Source: Panacagrimonas sp052386745
GTDB taxonomy: Bacteria > Pseudomonadota > Gammaproteobacteria > Nevskiales > Nevskiaceae
Assembly: GCA_052386745.1 (NCBI GenBank)
Contig: JBQTJW010000020.1
Coordinates: forward strand, 1-64,000
Reading direction: 5' to 3'
Length of the DNA: 64,000 nucleotides
The notes under the pieces are model-generated. The model made no database searches, was not told the origin of the DNA, and saw only the letters and a program-made list of their open reading frames with translations. The translations under genes and the position numbers were made by a program. Shown one piece after another: positions 16,674 through 28,431 of the stretch (its first letter is position 1; the number at the start of each line of letters is the position of its first letter).

Positions 16674-17626
16674 ACACGGTGAACGCGCAGACGTTCGGAA
16701 AGGTCGCCGTGCTCATGGGCGGCTGGTCGGCGGAGCGGGAGGTCTCGCTGTGGAGCGGCAAGGCGGTGCACGCGGCGCTGCTGGCGCGCGGCGTGGATGC
16801 GCACGCGGTGGACGCGGACCGCGAATCCCTGTTTGGCCTCAGGCGCGCGGGTTTCGACCGCGCCTTCAACATCATGCACGGCACCGGCGGCGAAGACGGC
16901 ACGCTCCAGGCCGTGCTCGACCTGATCGGCCTGCCCTGCACCGGCAGCGGCGTGCTGGCCTCGGCGCTGGCCATGGACAAGCTGCGCACCAAGCGCCTGT
17001 GGAAAGCCGAGGGCCTGCCCTCGCCCGACTACTTCCTGGTGAAGGACCTCGCCGCGCTGGAACCGGCCGCGCTGGCGCTGGGCTACCCGTTCATCGTCAA
17101 GCCCTCCGAGGAGGGCTCCAGCGTGGGCATCACCAAGGTCAAGCACGCCGGCCAGTTGCAGGAGGCATTTGCGCTGGCGCGCGGAACGTCCGGCCGCGTG
17201 GTAATGGCCGAGCGCTTCATCGACGGCGGGCCGCAGAAGGCCGAGTACACCTGCGCCATTCTCGATGGCCGCGCCCTGCCGCTGGTGCGCATCGAGCCCG
17301 ATGGCGAGTTCTACGACTACCACGCCAAGTACCTGTCCGAGCGCACGCAGTACAGCTGTCCGAGCGGCCTGCCCGAGGCGCTGGAACGGCGCATCCAGGC
17401 CATCGCGCTGGAGGCGTTCGACCTGCTCGGCGCGCGCGGCTGGGGCCGCATCGACTTCCTGCTGGACGCGGACCAGAACCCCTGGCTGCTGGAGGCCAAC
17501 CTCGTGCCCGGCATGACCTCGCACTCGCTGGTGCCGATGGCCGCCCGCGCCGCCGGCCTGAGCTTCGAGAACCTGTGCTGGACGCTGCTCGAAACCACCC
17601 TGCGGGACGGGCCAGCAGCGCCGTGA
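16670..17626 (+). CDS. ddlB: D-alanine:D-alanine ligase
   Basis: Ddl makes the D-Ala-D-Ala dipeptide used by MurF. The 318-residue ATP-grasp enzyme has VAVLMGGWSAEREVSLWSG at the N-terminus (including the D-Ala-binding glutamate), CTGSGVLASALAMDKLRTK, YPFIVKPSEEGSSVGITKV and the metal-binding LLEANLVPGMTSHSLVP. The TTG at 16670 overlaps the murB stop and lies 6-7 nt after GGGGGAG, so it is preferred over a GTG at 16679. The stop overlaps the ftsQ GTG. It is called ddlB by its dcw position. Confidence 0.93.
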   Translation: MNTVNAQTFGKVAVLMGGWSAEREVSLWSGKAVHAALLARGVDAHAVDADRESLFGLRRAGFDRAFNIMHGTGGEDGTLQAVLDLIGLPCTGSGVLASALAMDKLRTKRLWKAEGLPSPDYFLVKDLAALEPAALALGYPFIVKPSEEGSSVGITKVKHAGQLQEAFALARGTSGRVVMAERFIDGGPQKAEYTCAILDGRALPLVRIEPDGEFYDYHAKYLSERTQYSCPSGLPEALERRIQAIALEAFDLLGARGWGRIDFLLDADQNPWLLEANLVPGMTSHSLVPMAARAAGLSFENLCWTLLETTLRDGPAAP

Positions 17627-18372
17627 ACTTCACCGACGCCATTCCTGCCAGGCTGGATTTGCCGCTGCCGCGACTCTCGCCGCTGGTACTGTCCATAGGA
17701 ACGGTCGTGGCCCTGAGCCTGGGGGTTTGGACGCTGGCGCCGCGCGATGCCCCGCTCACCCAGCTGGAAGTGCGGGGCGACTTCAGGCACCTGCGCCCGG
17801 AGGACGTACGGGCCGCCGCGCGGCCACTGCTCGCCAGCAGCTTCTTTGCGGCCGATCTCGAAGGCCTGCGAACCGTGGTCGCGACTGTGCCCTGGGTCGC
17901 ACGGGCGCGGGTGGAGCGTCGCTGGCCCGGCGCCCTGTCGATCCGCGTATGGGAGCGCAAGGCCTTCGCGCGCTGGAACGAAGCGGGCCTGCTGGATACC
18001 GAGGCGCGCGCCTTCACCCCGCGCGCTGCGGATATTCCGCTGGGCCTCCCCCACCTCAGCGGCAGCAAGGGTCACGAAGCCGAGCTGGCCCGCTGCTGGT
18101 GGGAGATCGCGCCGCCGCTCCGGCATACGAACCTCGAACTGGCCGGCCTGGCGCTGGACGCACGCGGCGACTGGACGGCCCGGACCGTCAACGGAATCGA
18201 GCTGCGGTTCGGGCAGCGCCCCCCGGCGGACAGCATTCCCACGATTCTTGACGCGGTCCTGCGCACGCTCGATGGCCGCTGGAGCGAGGTGCTTTACGTG
18301 GACCTTCGTTACTCCAACGGCTTTGCCGTAGGCTGGCGCGAAACCGACGCCGCCAAGGAAAGCAAACGATGA
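17623..18372 (+). CDS. ftsQ: Cell division protein FtsQ
   Basis: FtsQ is the bitopic scaffold that links FtsB/FtsL to the rest of the divisome. The 249-residue protein has a short cytoplasmic N-terminus, one membrane helix at about residues 19-38, a periplasmic POTRA domain (about 44-112: LTQLEVRGDFRHLRPEDV through VPWVARARVERRWPGAL) and the FtsQ beta-domain (RVWERKAFARW onward, ending VLYVDLRYSNGFAVGW). The GTG start overlaps the ddl stop and the stop overlaps ftsA (ATGA). Confidence 0.94.
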   Translation: MNFTDAIPARLDLPLPRLSPLVLSIGTVVALSLGVWTLAPRDAPLTQLEVRGDFRHLRPEDVRAAARPLLASSFFAADLEGLRTVVATVPWVARARVERRWPGALSIRVWERKAFARWNEAGLLDTEARAFTPRAADIPLGLPHLSGSKGHEAELARCWWEIAPPLRHTNLELAGLALDARGDWTARTVNGIELRFGQRPPADSIPTILDAVLRTLDGRWSEVLYVDLRYSNGFAVGWRETDAAKESKR

Positions 18373-19601
18373 CCAAGCGCGACACGCGCAATCTGCTGAT
18401 GGGCCTCGACGTGGGGACGTCGAAGGTCGTCTGCGTGATCGGGGAGGTTCAGCCGGGCGGCCAGCTGGAGGTGATCGGGCTGGGTCAATCGCCGTCCCGG
18501 GGACTCAAGCGCGGCGTGGTGATCAATATCGACGCAACGGTCGAGGCCATCCGCCAGGCCGTCGGCGAGGCCGAGATGATGGCCAACGCGCGCGTGCAGA
18601 GCGCCTATGTCGGCCTGTCCGGCGCACACATCAAGAGCCACAACTCGGTGGGCGTGGTGCCGGTGAGTTCACGCGAGGTTTCGCACCGCGACGTGGAGAA
18701 GGTGATCGAGGCGGGGCGCGCCATCGCCATTCCGGCAGACCAGCGCGTCATCCACGTGCTGGCCCAGGAGTACGTGGTGGACAACCAGGAGGGCATTCTC
18801 AGGCCAGAAGGCATGTTCGGCGTGCGCCTGGAAGCCAAGGTGCACATCGTCACCGGCTCGGTCTCCGCCGCGCAGAATCTTCAGAAATGCGTGGAATCCT
18901 GCGGGATTCGCGTCGAGAAGCTGTGCCTCCAGCACATCGCCTCCAGCGGTGCCGTGCTGTTGCCCGACGAGAAGGATCTGGGCATCTGCATGGTGGACCT
19001 GGGGGGCGGCACGTCCGACATCGCCGTTTTCAAGGGCGGGTCGGTGCGCCACACGGCCGTGTTGCCGATTGCGGGCGAACAGGTCACGAACGACATCAGC
19101 GTGGCCTTCCGTACGCCCTCCCACGCGGCGGAGGAGATCAAGATCAAGTACGGCTGCGCCCTGCCGCAGCTGGTGCAGGACGACGAGGAAATCGAAGTGC
19201 CCAGCGCCGGCGAAGGCCCGCCGCGGCACCTATCGCGGCGCACGCTGTCGGAAGTCATCAGGCCGCGCTACGAGGAGCTGTTCCGCTTCGTGCGCAAGGA
19301 ATTGCAGCGCTCGGAATGGTACGAATCGATTGCGGCCGGTGTGGTGCTCACCGGTGCAGCGTCCATGATGCCGGGCGTGCGCGAAGTGGCAGAGGAGGTA
19401 TTCGAGTTACCGACCCGCATCGCCGGGCCTCACGATGTGATCGGCGTACGCGACGTGGGCCGCAGTCCGGCATACGCCACGGCGGTGGGGCTTCTCATCT
19501 ACACGCACTCGCAGAGCTTCACCCGCCCGGCCCAGATGGATGGCCACGGAACCCGCTACTGGGTGGAGCGCATCAGCAACTGGTTCAAAGGAAATTTCTG
19601 A
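18369..19601 (+). CDS. ftsA: Cell division protein FtsA
   Basis: FtsA is the actin-like ATPase that ties FtsZ filaments to the inner membrane and recruits later divisome proteins. The 410-residue protein has the phosphate-1 loop GLDVGTSKVVCVIGE near the start, DLGGGTSDIAVFKGG (phosphate-2), and LTGAASMMPGVREVAEEVF (adenosine motif). The C-terminal ten residues (ERISNWFKGNF) form the expected amphipathic membrane-targeting helix. The ATG overlaps the ftsQ stop. A 175-bp gap with a likely promoter separates it from ftsZ. Confidence 0.96.
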   Translation: MTKRDTRNLLMGLDVGTSKVVCVIGEVQPGGQLEVIGLGQSPSRGLKRGVVINIDATVEAIRQAVGEAEMMANARVQSAYVGLSGAHIKSHNSVGVVPVSSREVSHRDVEKVIEAGRAIAIPADQRVIHVLAQEYVVDNQEGILRPEGMFGVRLEAKVHIVTGSVSAAQNLQKCVESCGIRVEKLCLQHIASSGAVLLPDEKDLGICMVDLGGGTSDIAVFKGGSVRHTAVLPIAGEQVTNDISVAFRTPSHAAEEIKIKYGCALPQLVQDDEEIEVPSAGEGPPRHLSRRTLSEVIRPRYEELFRFVRKELQRSEWYESIAAGVVLTGAASMMPGVREVAEEVFELPTRIAGPHDVIGVRDVGRSPAYATAVGLLIYTHSQSFTRPAQMDGHGTRYWVERISNWFKGNF

Positions 19602-19656
19602 ATGAAACCCCGCGAGAAACACCTGTCGCCGAACCGAAATAATTTCGCGGAACCTA

Positions 19657-19684
19657 TTGCAAAGTTTCTGTCAAGTCGTACACT
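19657..19684 (+). promoter_or_regulatory. Candidate ftsZ promoter
   Basis: In the AT-rich 175-bp gap between ftsA and ftsZ, TTGCAA (19657-19662) and TACACT (19679-19684) are 16 bp apart, a plausible sigma-70 promoter. Just downstream (about 19689-19718) are short ATGAT/ATCAT repeats that could be a regulatory site. The rest of the cluster has no such gap, so separate control of ftsZ is likely. Confidence 0.4.
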
Positions 19685-19776
19685 ACAAATCATCAAATTA
19701 TGATGCCAAATCATAGGCTTTATCACACGCCGATTTGGCAATTTCCCCAAACGAACACGCAGGGCAGGGCCAAGGA

Positions 19777-20988
19777 ATGAACAACAGGACGAGCGAACTT
19801 TACGAGATCGTGGACGGTCAGCCAATGGACGCGGTGATTCGCGTGATCGGCGTCGGCGGCGGCGGCTGCAATTCGATCAACGAAATGGTCGTGGCACAGA
19901 TCGACGGCGTGGAGCTGATTGCCGCCAACACCGATCGCAAGCACCTGGAACGCTGCAAGACCACCAACATCCTGCAACTGGGCCCGCGTGTGTCGCGCGG
20001 CCTCGGCGCCGGCAGCGACCCCGCCCGCGGCCGTGAGGCCGCGCTGGAATCCAAGGACCTGATCCGCGAGATGATCGAGGGCACGGACCTGCTCTTCATC
20101 ACTGCCGGAATGGGCGGCGGCACCGGCACCGGCGGCGCGCCCGTCATCGCCGAGATTGCCAAGGAACTGGGCGTGCTCACCGTGGCCGTGGTGACCAAGC
20201 CCTACGCCTTCGAACCGCTCAAGCGCCGCCAGGTGGCCGAGCGTGGTCTTCAGGAACTGCGCAACCTCGTGGATTCGCTGATCGTGATTCCCAACGAGAA
20301 GCTCCAGCTGGTGCTGCCCGAGGACATGACGGTGGTCGAGTGCCACAAGAAGGCGGACGAGGTGCTGAAGAACGCCGTCCAGGGCATCTCCGGCATCATC
20401 ACCAGCCCGGGCGAGATCAGCGTCGACTTCGCAGACGTGCGCACCGTGATGACCAACCGCGGCATGGCGATGATGGGCGTCGGCCTGGGCAATGGTGAGA
20501 ACCGGGCGATCGCGGCGGTGGAAGCCGCATTGTCGTGCCCGCTGATCGACGATATCGAACTGCATGACGCTAAGGGCATCCTCGTCACGCTCGCCCACGG
20601 CGGATCCCTGCGCAAGAAGGAACTGACGCTGGTGATGGAACGCGTAGGCCAGATCGGCAACGCCGACGTGGACATGAAGTTCGGCATCAGCATTGACGAA
20701 TCGCTGGGCGAAGACCTGCGCGTCACGGTGGTCGCCACCGGGCTCGGCAGCAAGACGATGGCGGCGGACCGCCCCATCACCGCAGCCCCGCACACCAAGG
20801 TCGTCTCCATTTCCTCGCCGCGCACCGAACCGACGCTGCCTCCCGGCCTCAAGCCGCGCCCCGAATTCGACAAGCCTGCCGTGGTCAAGGAACCCAAGAA
20901 AGTGGTCGGCGGTGCACCGGCCTGGCTCAATTCGCTCGATGAGAGCGTGCTGAACATTCCCACATTCCTTCGGCAGCAGGCTGATTAG
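19777..20988 (+). CDS. ftsZ: Cell division GTPase FtsZ
   Basis: FtsZ is the tubulin-like GTPase that forms the Z-ring. The 403-residue protein has the nucleotide motif IGVGGGGCNSI, AANTD, the signature GGGTGTG at residues 113-119, and NVDFADVRTVM-like T7-loop residues (here SVDFADVRTVMTNRG). After a short linker the conserved C-terminal peptide (LNIPTFLRQQAD) that binds FtsA and ZipA is intact. The ATG at 19777 follows AGGG by 8 nt; an in-frame TTG at 19735 would add 14 unconserved residues and is rejected. Confidence 0.96.
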   Translation: MNNRTSELYEIVDGQPMDAVIRVIGVGGGGCNSINEMVVAQIDGVELIAANTDRKHLERCKTTNILQLGPRVSRGLGAGSDPARGREAALESKDLIREMIEGTDLLFITAGMGGGTGTGGAPVIAEIAKELGVLTVAVVTKPYAFEPLKRRQVAERGLQELRNLVDSLIVIPNEKLQLVLPEDMTVVECHKKADEVLKNAVQGISGIITSPGEISVDFADVRTVMTNRGMAMMGVGLGNGENRAIAAVEAALSCPLIDDIELHDAKGILVTLAHGGSLRKKELTLVMERVGQIGNADVDMKFGISIDESLGEDLRVTVVATGLGSKTMAADRPITAAPHTKVVSISSPRTEPTLPPGLKPRPEFDKPAVVKEPKKVVGGAPAWLNSLDESVLNIPTFLRQQAD

Positions 20989-21143
20989 TTTGAAGCGCCG
21001 CGGCCCGTCGCTCTCGCCATCGCGAGGGCCGGGCGACGGCGGGGAGCGATGGCGGTCGGGGCGCTGTCGAACCGATGTTAAAGTTCGAGGTCGGTCAGGG
21101 GCGCAAGGCCCCTTCGCTCAACAGATCACGGCATCCTCTCAGC

Positions 21144-22061
21144 ATGGTCAAACAAAGGACAATCCGGCAGGCGGTGCGCGCTGCCGGAATCGGGCTCCAC
21201 TCGGGCACCAGGGTGTTCATGTCCCTGCTCCCCGCCGGCCCGGATACCGGCATCCTGTTTCGACGGGTCGACCTTTCGCCTCCGGTGGAGGTACCCGCCA
21301 AGGCGGAACTGGTTGGCGAAACCATGCTGTCGAGCACCCTGGTCAGCAATGGCACCAAGGTCGCGACCATCGAGCACCTGATGTCGGCGCTGGCGGGGCT
21401 CGGCATCGACAACTGCGTCGTCGAATTGTCGGCAGCGGAAACGCCGATCATGGACGGCAGCGCGAGCCCCTTCGTGTTCCTGATCCAGTCCGCCGGCATC
21501 CACGAGCAGGACGCGCCAAAACGCTTCATCCGGATCAAGCATCCGGTACAGGTGCAGGACGGAGACAAGTTTGCGCGCTTCGAGCCCTTTGACGGATACC
21601 GGCTCGCGTTCAGCGTCGAATTCAAGCACCCGGTGTTCAAGTCGGGCGTGCAATCCGCGCTGGTGGATTTTTCATCCACTTCCTACGTGCAGGAAGTCGC
21701 GCGGGCGCGCACCTTCGGCTTCATGCGCGAGCTGGACCAGCTGCGCGCCAACAATCTCGGTCTCGGCGCGAGCCTGGACAACGTGGTGGCGCTGGACGAA
21801 TTCCGCATCGTCAACCAGGACGGCCTGCGCTACGAGGACGAACTGGTCCGCCACAAGATCCTCGACGCGATTGGCGACCTGTACCTGATTGGGCACAGCA
21901 TCATCGGCGCCTACACGGGCTACAAATCGGGGCACGCGCTGAACAACAAGCTGCTGCGCGCGCTGATTGCCGACCCCACGGCCTGGGAAAATGTCACCTT
22001 CGACGACACCGAGCGTGCGGCGCCCATCACGTACGTTCGTGGTGCGCTGGCAGGAGCCTGA
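21144..22061 (+). CDS. lpxC: UDP-3-O-acyl-N-acetylglucosamine deacetylase LpxC
   Basis: LpxC is the zinc enzyme that catalyses the committed step of lipid A synthesis. From the ATG at 21144 the protein has 305 residues, the usual length, starting MVKQRTIRQAV. The zinc ligands are His78 (in IEHLMSALAG), His237 and Asp241 (in HKILDAIGD), and the catalytic His264 is in KSGHALNN. In-frame codons upstream to 21075 are not conserved. The 155-bp gap after ftsZ holds two GC-rich inverted repeats (around 21008-21043 and 21097-21113) without T-tracts. Confidence 0.95.
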   Translation: MVKQRTIRQAVRAAGIGLHSGTRVFMSLLPAGPDTGILFRRVDLSPPVEVPAKAELVGETMLSSTLVSNGTKVATIEHLMSALAGLGIDNCVVELSAAETPIMDGSASPFVFLIQSAGIHEQDAPKRFIRIKHPVQVQDGDKFARFEPFDGYRLAFSVEFKHPVFKSGVQSALVDFSSTSYVQEVARARTFGFMRELDQLRANNLGLGASLDNVVALDEFRIVNQDGLRYEDELVRHKILDAIGDLYLIGHSIIGAYTGYKSGHALNNKLLRALIADPTAWENVTFDDTERAAPITYVRGALAGA

Positions 22062-22171
22062 GCGGCGTCCCGGATTTCGGCGAGCGTCACCGCCAAGAAC
22101 GATTGACCCTGGAAGCAAACCGATCGCTCATTTTGCACGCATAATCACTTGCGTTAACGTCAAACCCGCGA

Positions 22172-22495
22172 CTACACTCGGACCCTGACCGGCTTTGGTT
22201 TGACTCTTGCTTCGATACGGGAAATGACAATTCCGTGTCGATCTCTGAAAAAGGCTGTCAGGCTCTCGTGCTGGTAGCGCAAGGTCGTCAGAGCGGCCGC
22301 GCTGTCGGAAAAAAGAACCAAGGTTTCTCCGCGCAGATTGGCGACTCGAATCGCCGACAGCCAGGGGTCCTTGGTCCAATGCCTGAGGGTGCGGTCCAAG
22401 GCTTCGATTCGCTGGACCTGTTGCAACAAGTTAACGAATTCGCCCGGTTGCCCGAGCAGCCGGCCATGAAGCAGCGCGGGATCCGCGTTCGTCAT
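22172..22495 (-). CDS. DciA-like DUF721 protein
   Basis: This 107-residue protein has the DUF721 fold (about residues 25-100: WLSAIRVANLRGETLVLFSD, then LRYQHESLTAFF) and a short N-terminus. DUF721 proteins such as DciA load the replicative helicase DnaB in bacteria that lack DnaC. Its place between lpxC and an M23 peptidase/secA pair on the opposite strand is conserved in several proteobacterial groups. It is short for DciA, lacking a long disordered tail, so helicase loading is inferred from the family. It is divergent from the M23 gene with 30 bp between start codons. Confidence 0.75.
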   Translation of the reverse strand: MTNADPALLHGRLLGQPGEFVNLLQQVQRIEALDRTLRHWTKDPWLSAIRVANLRGETLVLFSDSAAALTTLRYQHESLTAFFRDRHGIVISRIEARVKPKPVRVRV

Positions 22496-22525
22496 AAGAA
22501 AGATTTTCGGGGGTCGGACCGATTC

Positions 22526-23461
22526 ATGGACATCATCGTAGTGACCCGGAACCGCAGCCGCACGTGGCAGTTTGCGCTGACGCCGTCCAACCTCCGGTTG
22601 TGGCTCCCGCTCAGCCTTGGCGTGCTGTCACTGGTGATGCTCTCCTCTGCCGCCGGATGGGCCGCCCGCGGCAAGGGCCAGGAAATCTACGTGGCGGACG
22701 ACCTGTCCGCGCTCTGGTCGAAGCAGGTTGCCAATCAGCGCAAGGAACTCGAGACCGCCAAGGCAGAGGCGGAAGAGAACGCACGCGTGCTCTCGCAGAA
22801 GCTCGCGCAGCTCCAGGCGCACGTGCTGCGGCTCGACGCCGCCGGCGGCCGCATGACTGAAATCGCCGGGCTGGACCCGAGCGAGTTCAACTTCAGTGCC
22901 CCGCCTGCGGTGGGCGGCCCCGAGGCACCATCGGCCACCCAGGCGTTTGATGGCGACCCGATCCTGGCAGCCCTGGAGTCGTTCGAGCAGAAGCTGGATG
23001 ACCGCGACCGCCAGATGCGCGTGCTCGAAGACATTCTCATGACGGGGCGCCTGCATCGGGAGATGAAGCCCTCCGGCTGGCCGGTTTCCAATGGGTACGT
23101 GTCGTCCAACTACGGCTGGCGGGCCGATCCTTTCAATGGTCGCAGAACCCTGCACCAGGGAATCGATTTCGCGGCGACGCCCGGCTCCGGCGTGCTGGCG
23201 GTGGCGGCCGGCATCGTCACGGAAGCCTCCCCGCGCAGCGGCTACGGACTGATGATCGAGATCAACCACGGAAACGGTTACGTCACGCGCTACGGCCATA
23301 ACCGCAAGGCTTTCGTGCAGGTGGGACAGAAAGTGGATCGGGGCGAAAAGATTGCGAGCGTGGGCAGCAGCGGACGTTCCACCGGCCCTCACGTGCACTT
23401 CGAGGTACTGCTGAACGGATTTGTCGTCAACCCCGCACAGTACATCCGCGCGGCGCAGTGA
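22526..23461 (+). CDS. M23-family peptidoglycan endopeptidase, membrane-anchored
   Basis: The 311-residue protein has a cytoplasmic N-terminus, one membrane helix (about residues 25-48), a periplasmic coiled coil (about 70-115) and a C-terminal LytM/M23 zinc peptidase domain. Zinc and catalytic residues are visible in HQGIDFAA (HxxxD) and GPHVHFEV (HxH). Such enzymes cut peptide crosslinks in peptidoglycan. The topology resembles EnvC/MepM-like proteins, but the specific role is not determined by sequence. Start ATG at 22526; the longer in-frame sequence upstream is antisense to dciA and is rejected. Confidence 0.88.
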   Translation: MDIIVVTRNRSRTWQFALTPSNLRLWLPLSLGVLSLVMLSSAAGWAARGKGQEIYVADDLSALWSKQVANQRKELETAKAEAEENARVLSQKLAQLQAHVLRLDAAGGRMTEIAGLDPSEFNFSAPPAVGGPEAPSATQAFDGDPILAALESFEQKLDDRDRQMRVLEDILMTGRLHREMKPSGWPVSNGYVSSNYGWRADPFNGRRTLHQGIDFAATPGSGVLAVAAGIVTEASPRSGYGLMIEINHGNGYVTRYGHNRKAFVQVGQKVDRGEKIASVGSSGRSTGPHVHFEVLLNGFVVNPAQYIRAAQ

Positions 23462-23585
23462 TCGCATCCGCGGTTTCGCGTTCGGCCTTGAATCGCGGCG
23501 ATCGGGGTCCACCAAGGGCATAATGCGCGGCAATTTTTGCCCGGGCTGACACTCGTCAGCGATCCCCGTCGAACCCAAGGTCCTC

Positions 23586-26366
<2,781 letters not shown>

Positions 26367-26488
26367 ACTGACCCACCGCAGTGGTCGGCGCCGGCGGCGG
26401 AGATTGCACCGCGAACCTGAAGAGCTGCAGGGCTAAGCCCGTTAAAATAAGCGCCTGATCCGAGCCACGTTCATCCAACTACTCCCGC

Positions 26489-27325
26489 ATGCGCCTGTCG
26501 TTCACCAAGATGCACGGCACCGGCAACGATTTTGTTGTCATCGACGCAACGCGCGCGCGCTTTAGCACATCTACCGGCCTGCTGCGCCGACTGACCGATC
26601 GACGCTATGGCGTCGGCTGCGACCAGGTGCTGGTGGTGGAAGCGGCCTCGTCGGCGGACATCGACTTCGACTACCGGATCTTCAATGCGGATGGGTCCGA
26701 AGTCGGCCAATGTGGCAATGGCTCCCGCTGCCTTGCCCAGTTCGTCGCCGAATCGGGGCTTTCCAGCAAGCCCCGCTTGCGGGTGCGCACCTCCACCGCC
26801 GTGCTCGAACTCGAGCGGCTGTCGGCCGGGCAGGTGAAGGTGAATATGGGCGTCCCGCGGCTGGAGCCTGTAGACATCCCGTTCAAGGCACCCGGGCGAA
26901 AGCTCCGCTATACGCTCGAACTGGAAGGCCAGACCATCGCGTTCGGGGCGGTCAGCATGGGCAATCCCCACCTGGTGACGCGTGTGGTGGACGTGGATCA
27001 GGCGCCGGTCGAACGGCTCGGTCCGCAGCTCGAGTCGCACCCGGCCTTTCCGCAGCGGGTCAATGTGGGATTCATGCAGCTGCTGTCCCGCGACCGCATG
27101 CGGCTGCGCGTGTTCGAGCGCGGCGCGGGCGAAACGCTGGCCTGCGGAAGCGGCGCCTGCGCGGCCGTCGTCGTGGGTCGACTTTGGGAAGAGCTCGATC
27201 GGGACGTGATCGTCGAGGTGAGGGGTGGTGAACTGAGCATCGAGTGGCAGGGCGAAGGGCATCCCGTCTGGATGACGGGTCCCGCCGCAACGGTATTCCG
27301 CGGTGAACTGGAGTGGACCGAATGA
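26489..27325 (+). CDS. dapF: Diaminopimelate epimerase DapF
   Basis: DapF converts L,L- to meso-diaminopimelate, the precursor of lysine and of the crosslinking residue added by MurE. The 278-residue protein has the duplicated epimerase fold with catalytic cysteines Cys75 (GQCGNGSRC) and Cys219 (ACGSGACAA), and the start MRLSFTKMHGTGNDFVVID. A TAAAAT sequence at 26443-26448 may be part of a promoter in the 122-bp gap after secA. The next gene (DUF484) begins 16 bp after the stop, so the two are likely co-transcribed. lysA lies separately near 61 kb. Confidence 0.95.
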   Translation: MRLSFTKMHGTGNDFVVIDATRARFSTSTGLLRRLTDRRYGVGCDQVLVVEAASSADIDFDYRIFNADGSEVGQCGNGSRCLAQFVAESGLSSKPRLRVRTSTAVLELERLSAGQVKVNMGVPRLEPVDIPFKAPGRKLRYTLELEGQTIAFGAVSMGNPHLVTRVVDVDQAPVERLGPQLESHPAFPQRVNVGFMQLLSRDRMRLRVFERGAGETLACGSGACAAVVVGRLWEELDRDVIVEVRGGELSIEWQGEGHPVWMTGPAATVFRGELEWTE

Positions 27326-27341
27326 CCGCAGCATCAGCAGC

Positions 27342-28067
27342 ATGAGTGGACGCTCGCGACCGCCGGCCAGCATCGATCCGGGCACCCTGCCCTCCGTCAG
27401 CGCGCTCAACGATCAGGACGTGGCCGCGTACCTGCGTTCACATCCGGATTTCCTGATCCGCCATCCGGAACTGCTGGAGTCGATGGAACTGACCCACGCC
27501 AGCGGATCGGCGGTGTCCATGATCGAGCGCCAGGTGGAATTGCTGCGCGGTCGCAACCGTCGGCTGGACGACCGGCTCGCCGAGTTGCTCGAAGTGACCC
27601 GCGACAACGAACAGCGTGCGGCCAACGTGCACCGACTGGCGCGTGCGCTGGTCCGCGCACCCACCCTGGCAAGTGCCATCGTCGCCCTGCGCGCCTGCAT
27701 GCGCGACGATTTCAAGGTGGATGAAACCTTTGTCGGCGTCTCGTCCACCATCCTCAAGCGCGCCGATATCGACGGCCTCACACGGCTGGAGCCGGATGGC
27801 GCCGTCACGCGCGCATTCGACAATTTCTTTCGCACCAAATTGATCGAATGCGGCCCCCTGTCCGCGCAGCACGCCAGACTGCTGTTTCCCAAGGCAGCCG
27901 AACTGCCGCTGTCGGCCGCCGTGGTGCCGCTCGAGAAGGACAAGACGCTCGGCATGCTGGTGCTGGCCTCGCGCGATCCGGAACGGTTCCAGCCTCACCT
28001 CGGGAGAATGTTCCTGGAGATGACGGCCGAGCTCGTGGCAGCATCAATACGTGCCAAGTCCACATGA
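27342..28067 (+). CDS. DUF484 family protein
   Basis: The 241-residue protein matches the DUF484 family: an N-terminal helical segment with DVAAYLRSHPDFLIRHPELL, a coiled stretch with MIERQVELLRGRNRRLDDRL, and a GAF-like C-terminal domain (FVGVSSTILKRADIDGL through AAVVPLEKDKTLGMLVLASRDPERF). It usually lies between dapF and xerC. Here it follows dapF, but no xerC is present downstream. Function is unknown. ATG at 27342 is chosen because it lies just past the dapF stop; an in-frame GTG at 27303 would overlap dapF. Confidence 0.82.
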   Translation: MSGRSRPPASIDPGTLPSVSALNDQDVAAYLRSHPDFLIRHPELLESMELTHASGSAVSMIERQVELLRGRNRRLDDRLAELLEVTRDNEQRAANVHRLARALVRAPTLASAIVALRACMRDDFKVDETFVGVSSTILKRADIDGLTRLEPDGAVTRAFDNFFRTKLIECGPLSAQHARLLFPKAAELPLSAAVVPLEKDKTLGMLVLASRDPERFQPHLGRMFLEMTAELVAASIRAKST

Positions 28068-28161
28068 CCCTCGGCCACGGTCAACCCCGCTCATCGGCGT
28101 CTTGTCGTTGCAGATTGCAACCATCGCCACTCGTAACGGGCACCCGAATTGGCCACCGCAC

Positions 28162-28191
28162 TTGTGCAGTGCGCAAAAAGCTGGATAATTT
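28162..28191 (+). promoter_or_regulatory. Candidate promoter of the small lipoprotein gene
   Basis: TTGTGC (28162-28167) is followed after 16 bp by GATAAT (28184-28189). The start codon of the lipoprotein lies about 62 nt downstream of the expected transcription start. Confidence 0.45.
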
Positions 28192-28257
28192 CGGACGGTC
28201 CGCATCGGTTGGCTGGGCCGCGGCGCAAATCACACATTTCACTCGGGAGTAGTCCAT

Positions 28258-28416
28258 ATGCGTAACGTTCTTTTGGCCCTCGGGCTTTCGTCGGTACTGA
28301 TGCTCGCTGCATGTGGCAAGAAGGAAGAGGCAGCACCGCCAGAAGCCGCCCCCGCCCCCGAAGCAGCGCCGGCCGAAGGTGCCGCCCCTGCCCCGGAAGC
28401 TCCCCCGGCGCACTAA
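28258..28416 (+). CDS. Small alanine/proline-rich lipoprotein
   Basis: A 52-residue protein begins MRNVLLALGLSSVLMLAAC; the lipobox LAAC at residues 16-19 predicts acylation at Cys19. The mature part is only about 34 residues: GKKEE followed by repeats rich in Ala, Pro and Glu. The ATG follows CTCGGGAGTAGTCCAT, with GGGAG 7-8 nt upstream, and a strong terminator follows 15 bp after the stop, so it is probably a monocistronic abundant small lipoprotein. No function can be assigned. Confidence 0.75.
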   Translation: MRNVLLALGLSSVLMLAACGKKEEAAPPEAAPAPEAAPAEGAAPAPEAPPAH

Positions 28417-28431
28417 GCTTCCATTTGCAAG

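Noticed and set aside
19735..19776. A longer FtsZ with 14 extra N-terminal residues from a TTG
   Set aside because: The extension is not conserved and the ATG at 19777 has a well-placed AGGG.
20995..21060. GC-rich hairpin between ftsZ and lpxC as a terminator
   Set aside because: The stem has no following T-tract; it is more likely a leader structure, and lpxC may be read through from ftsZ.
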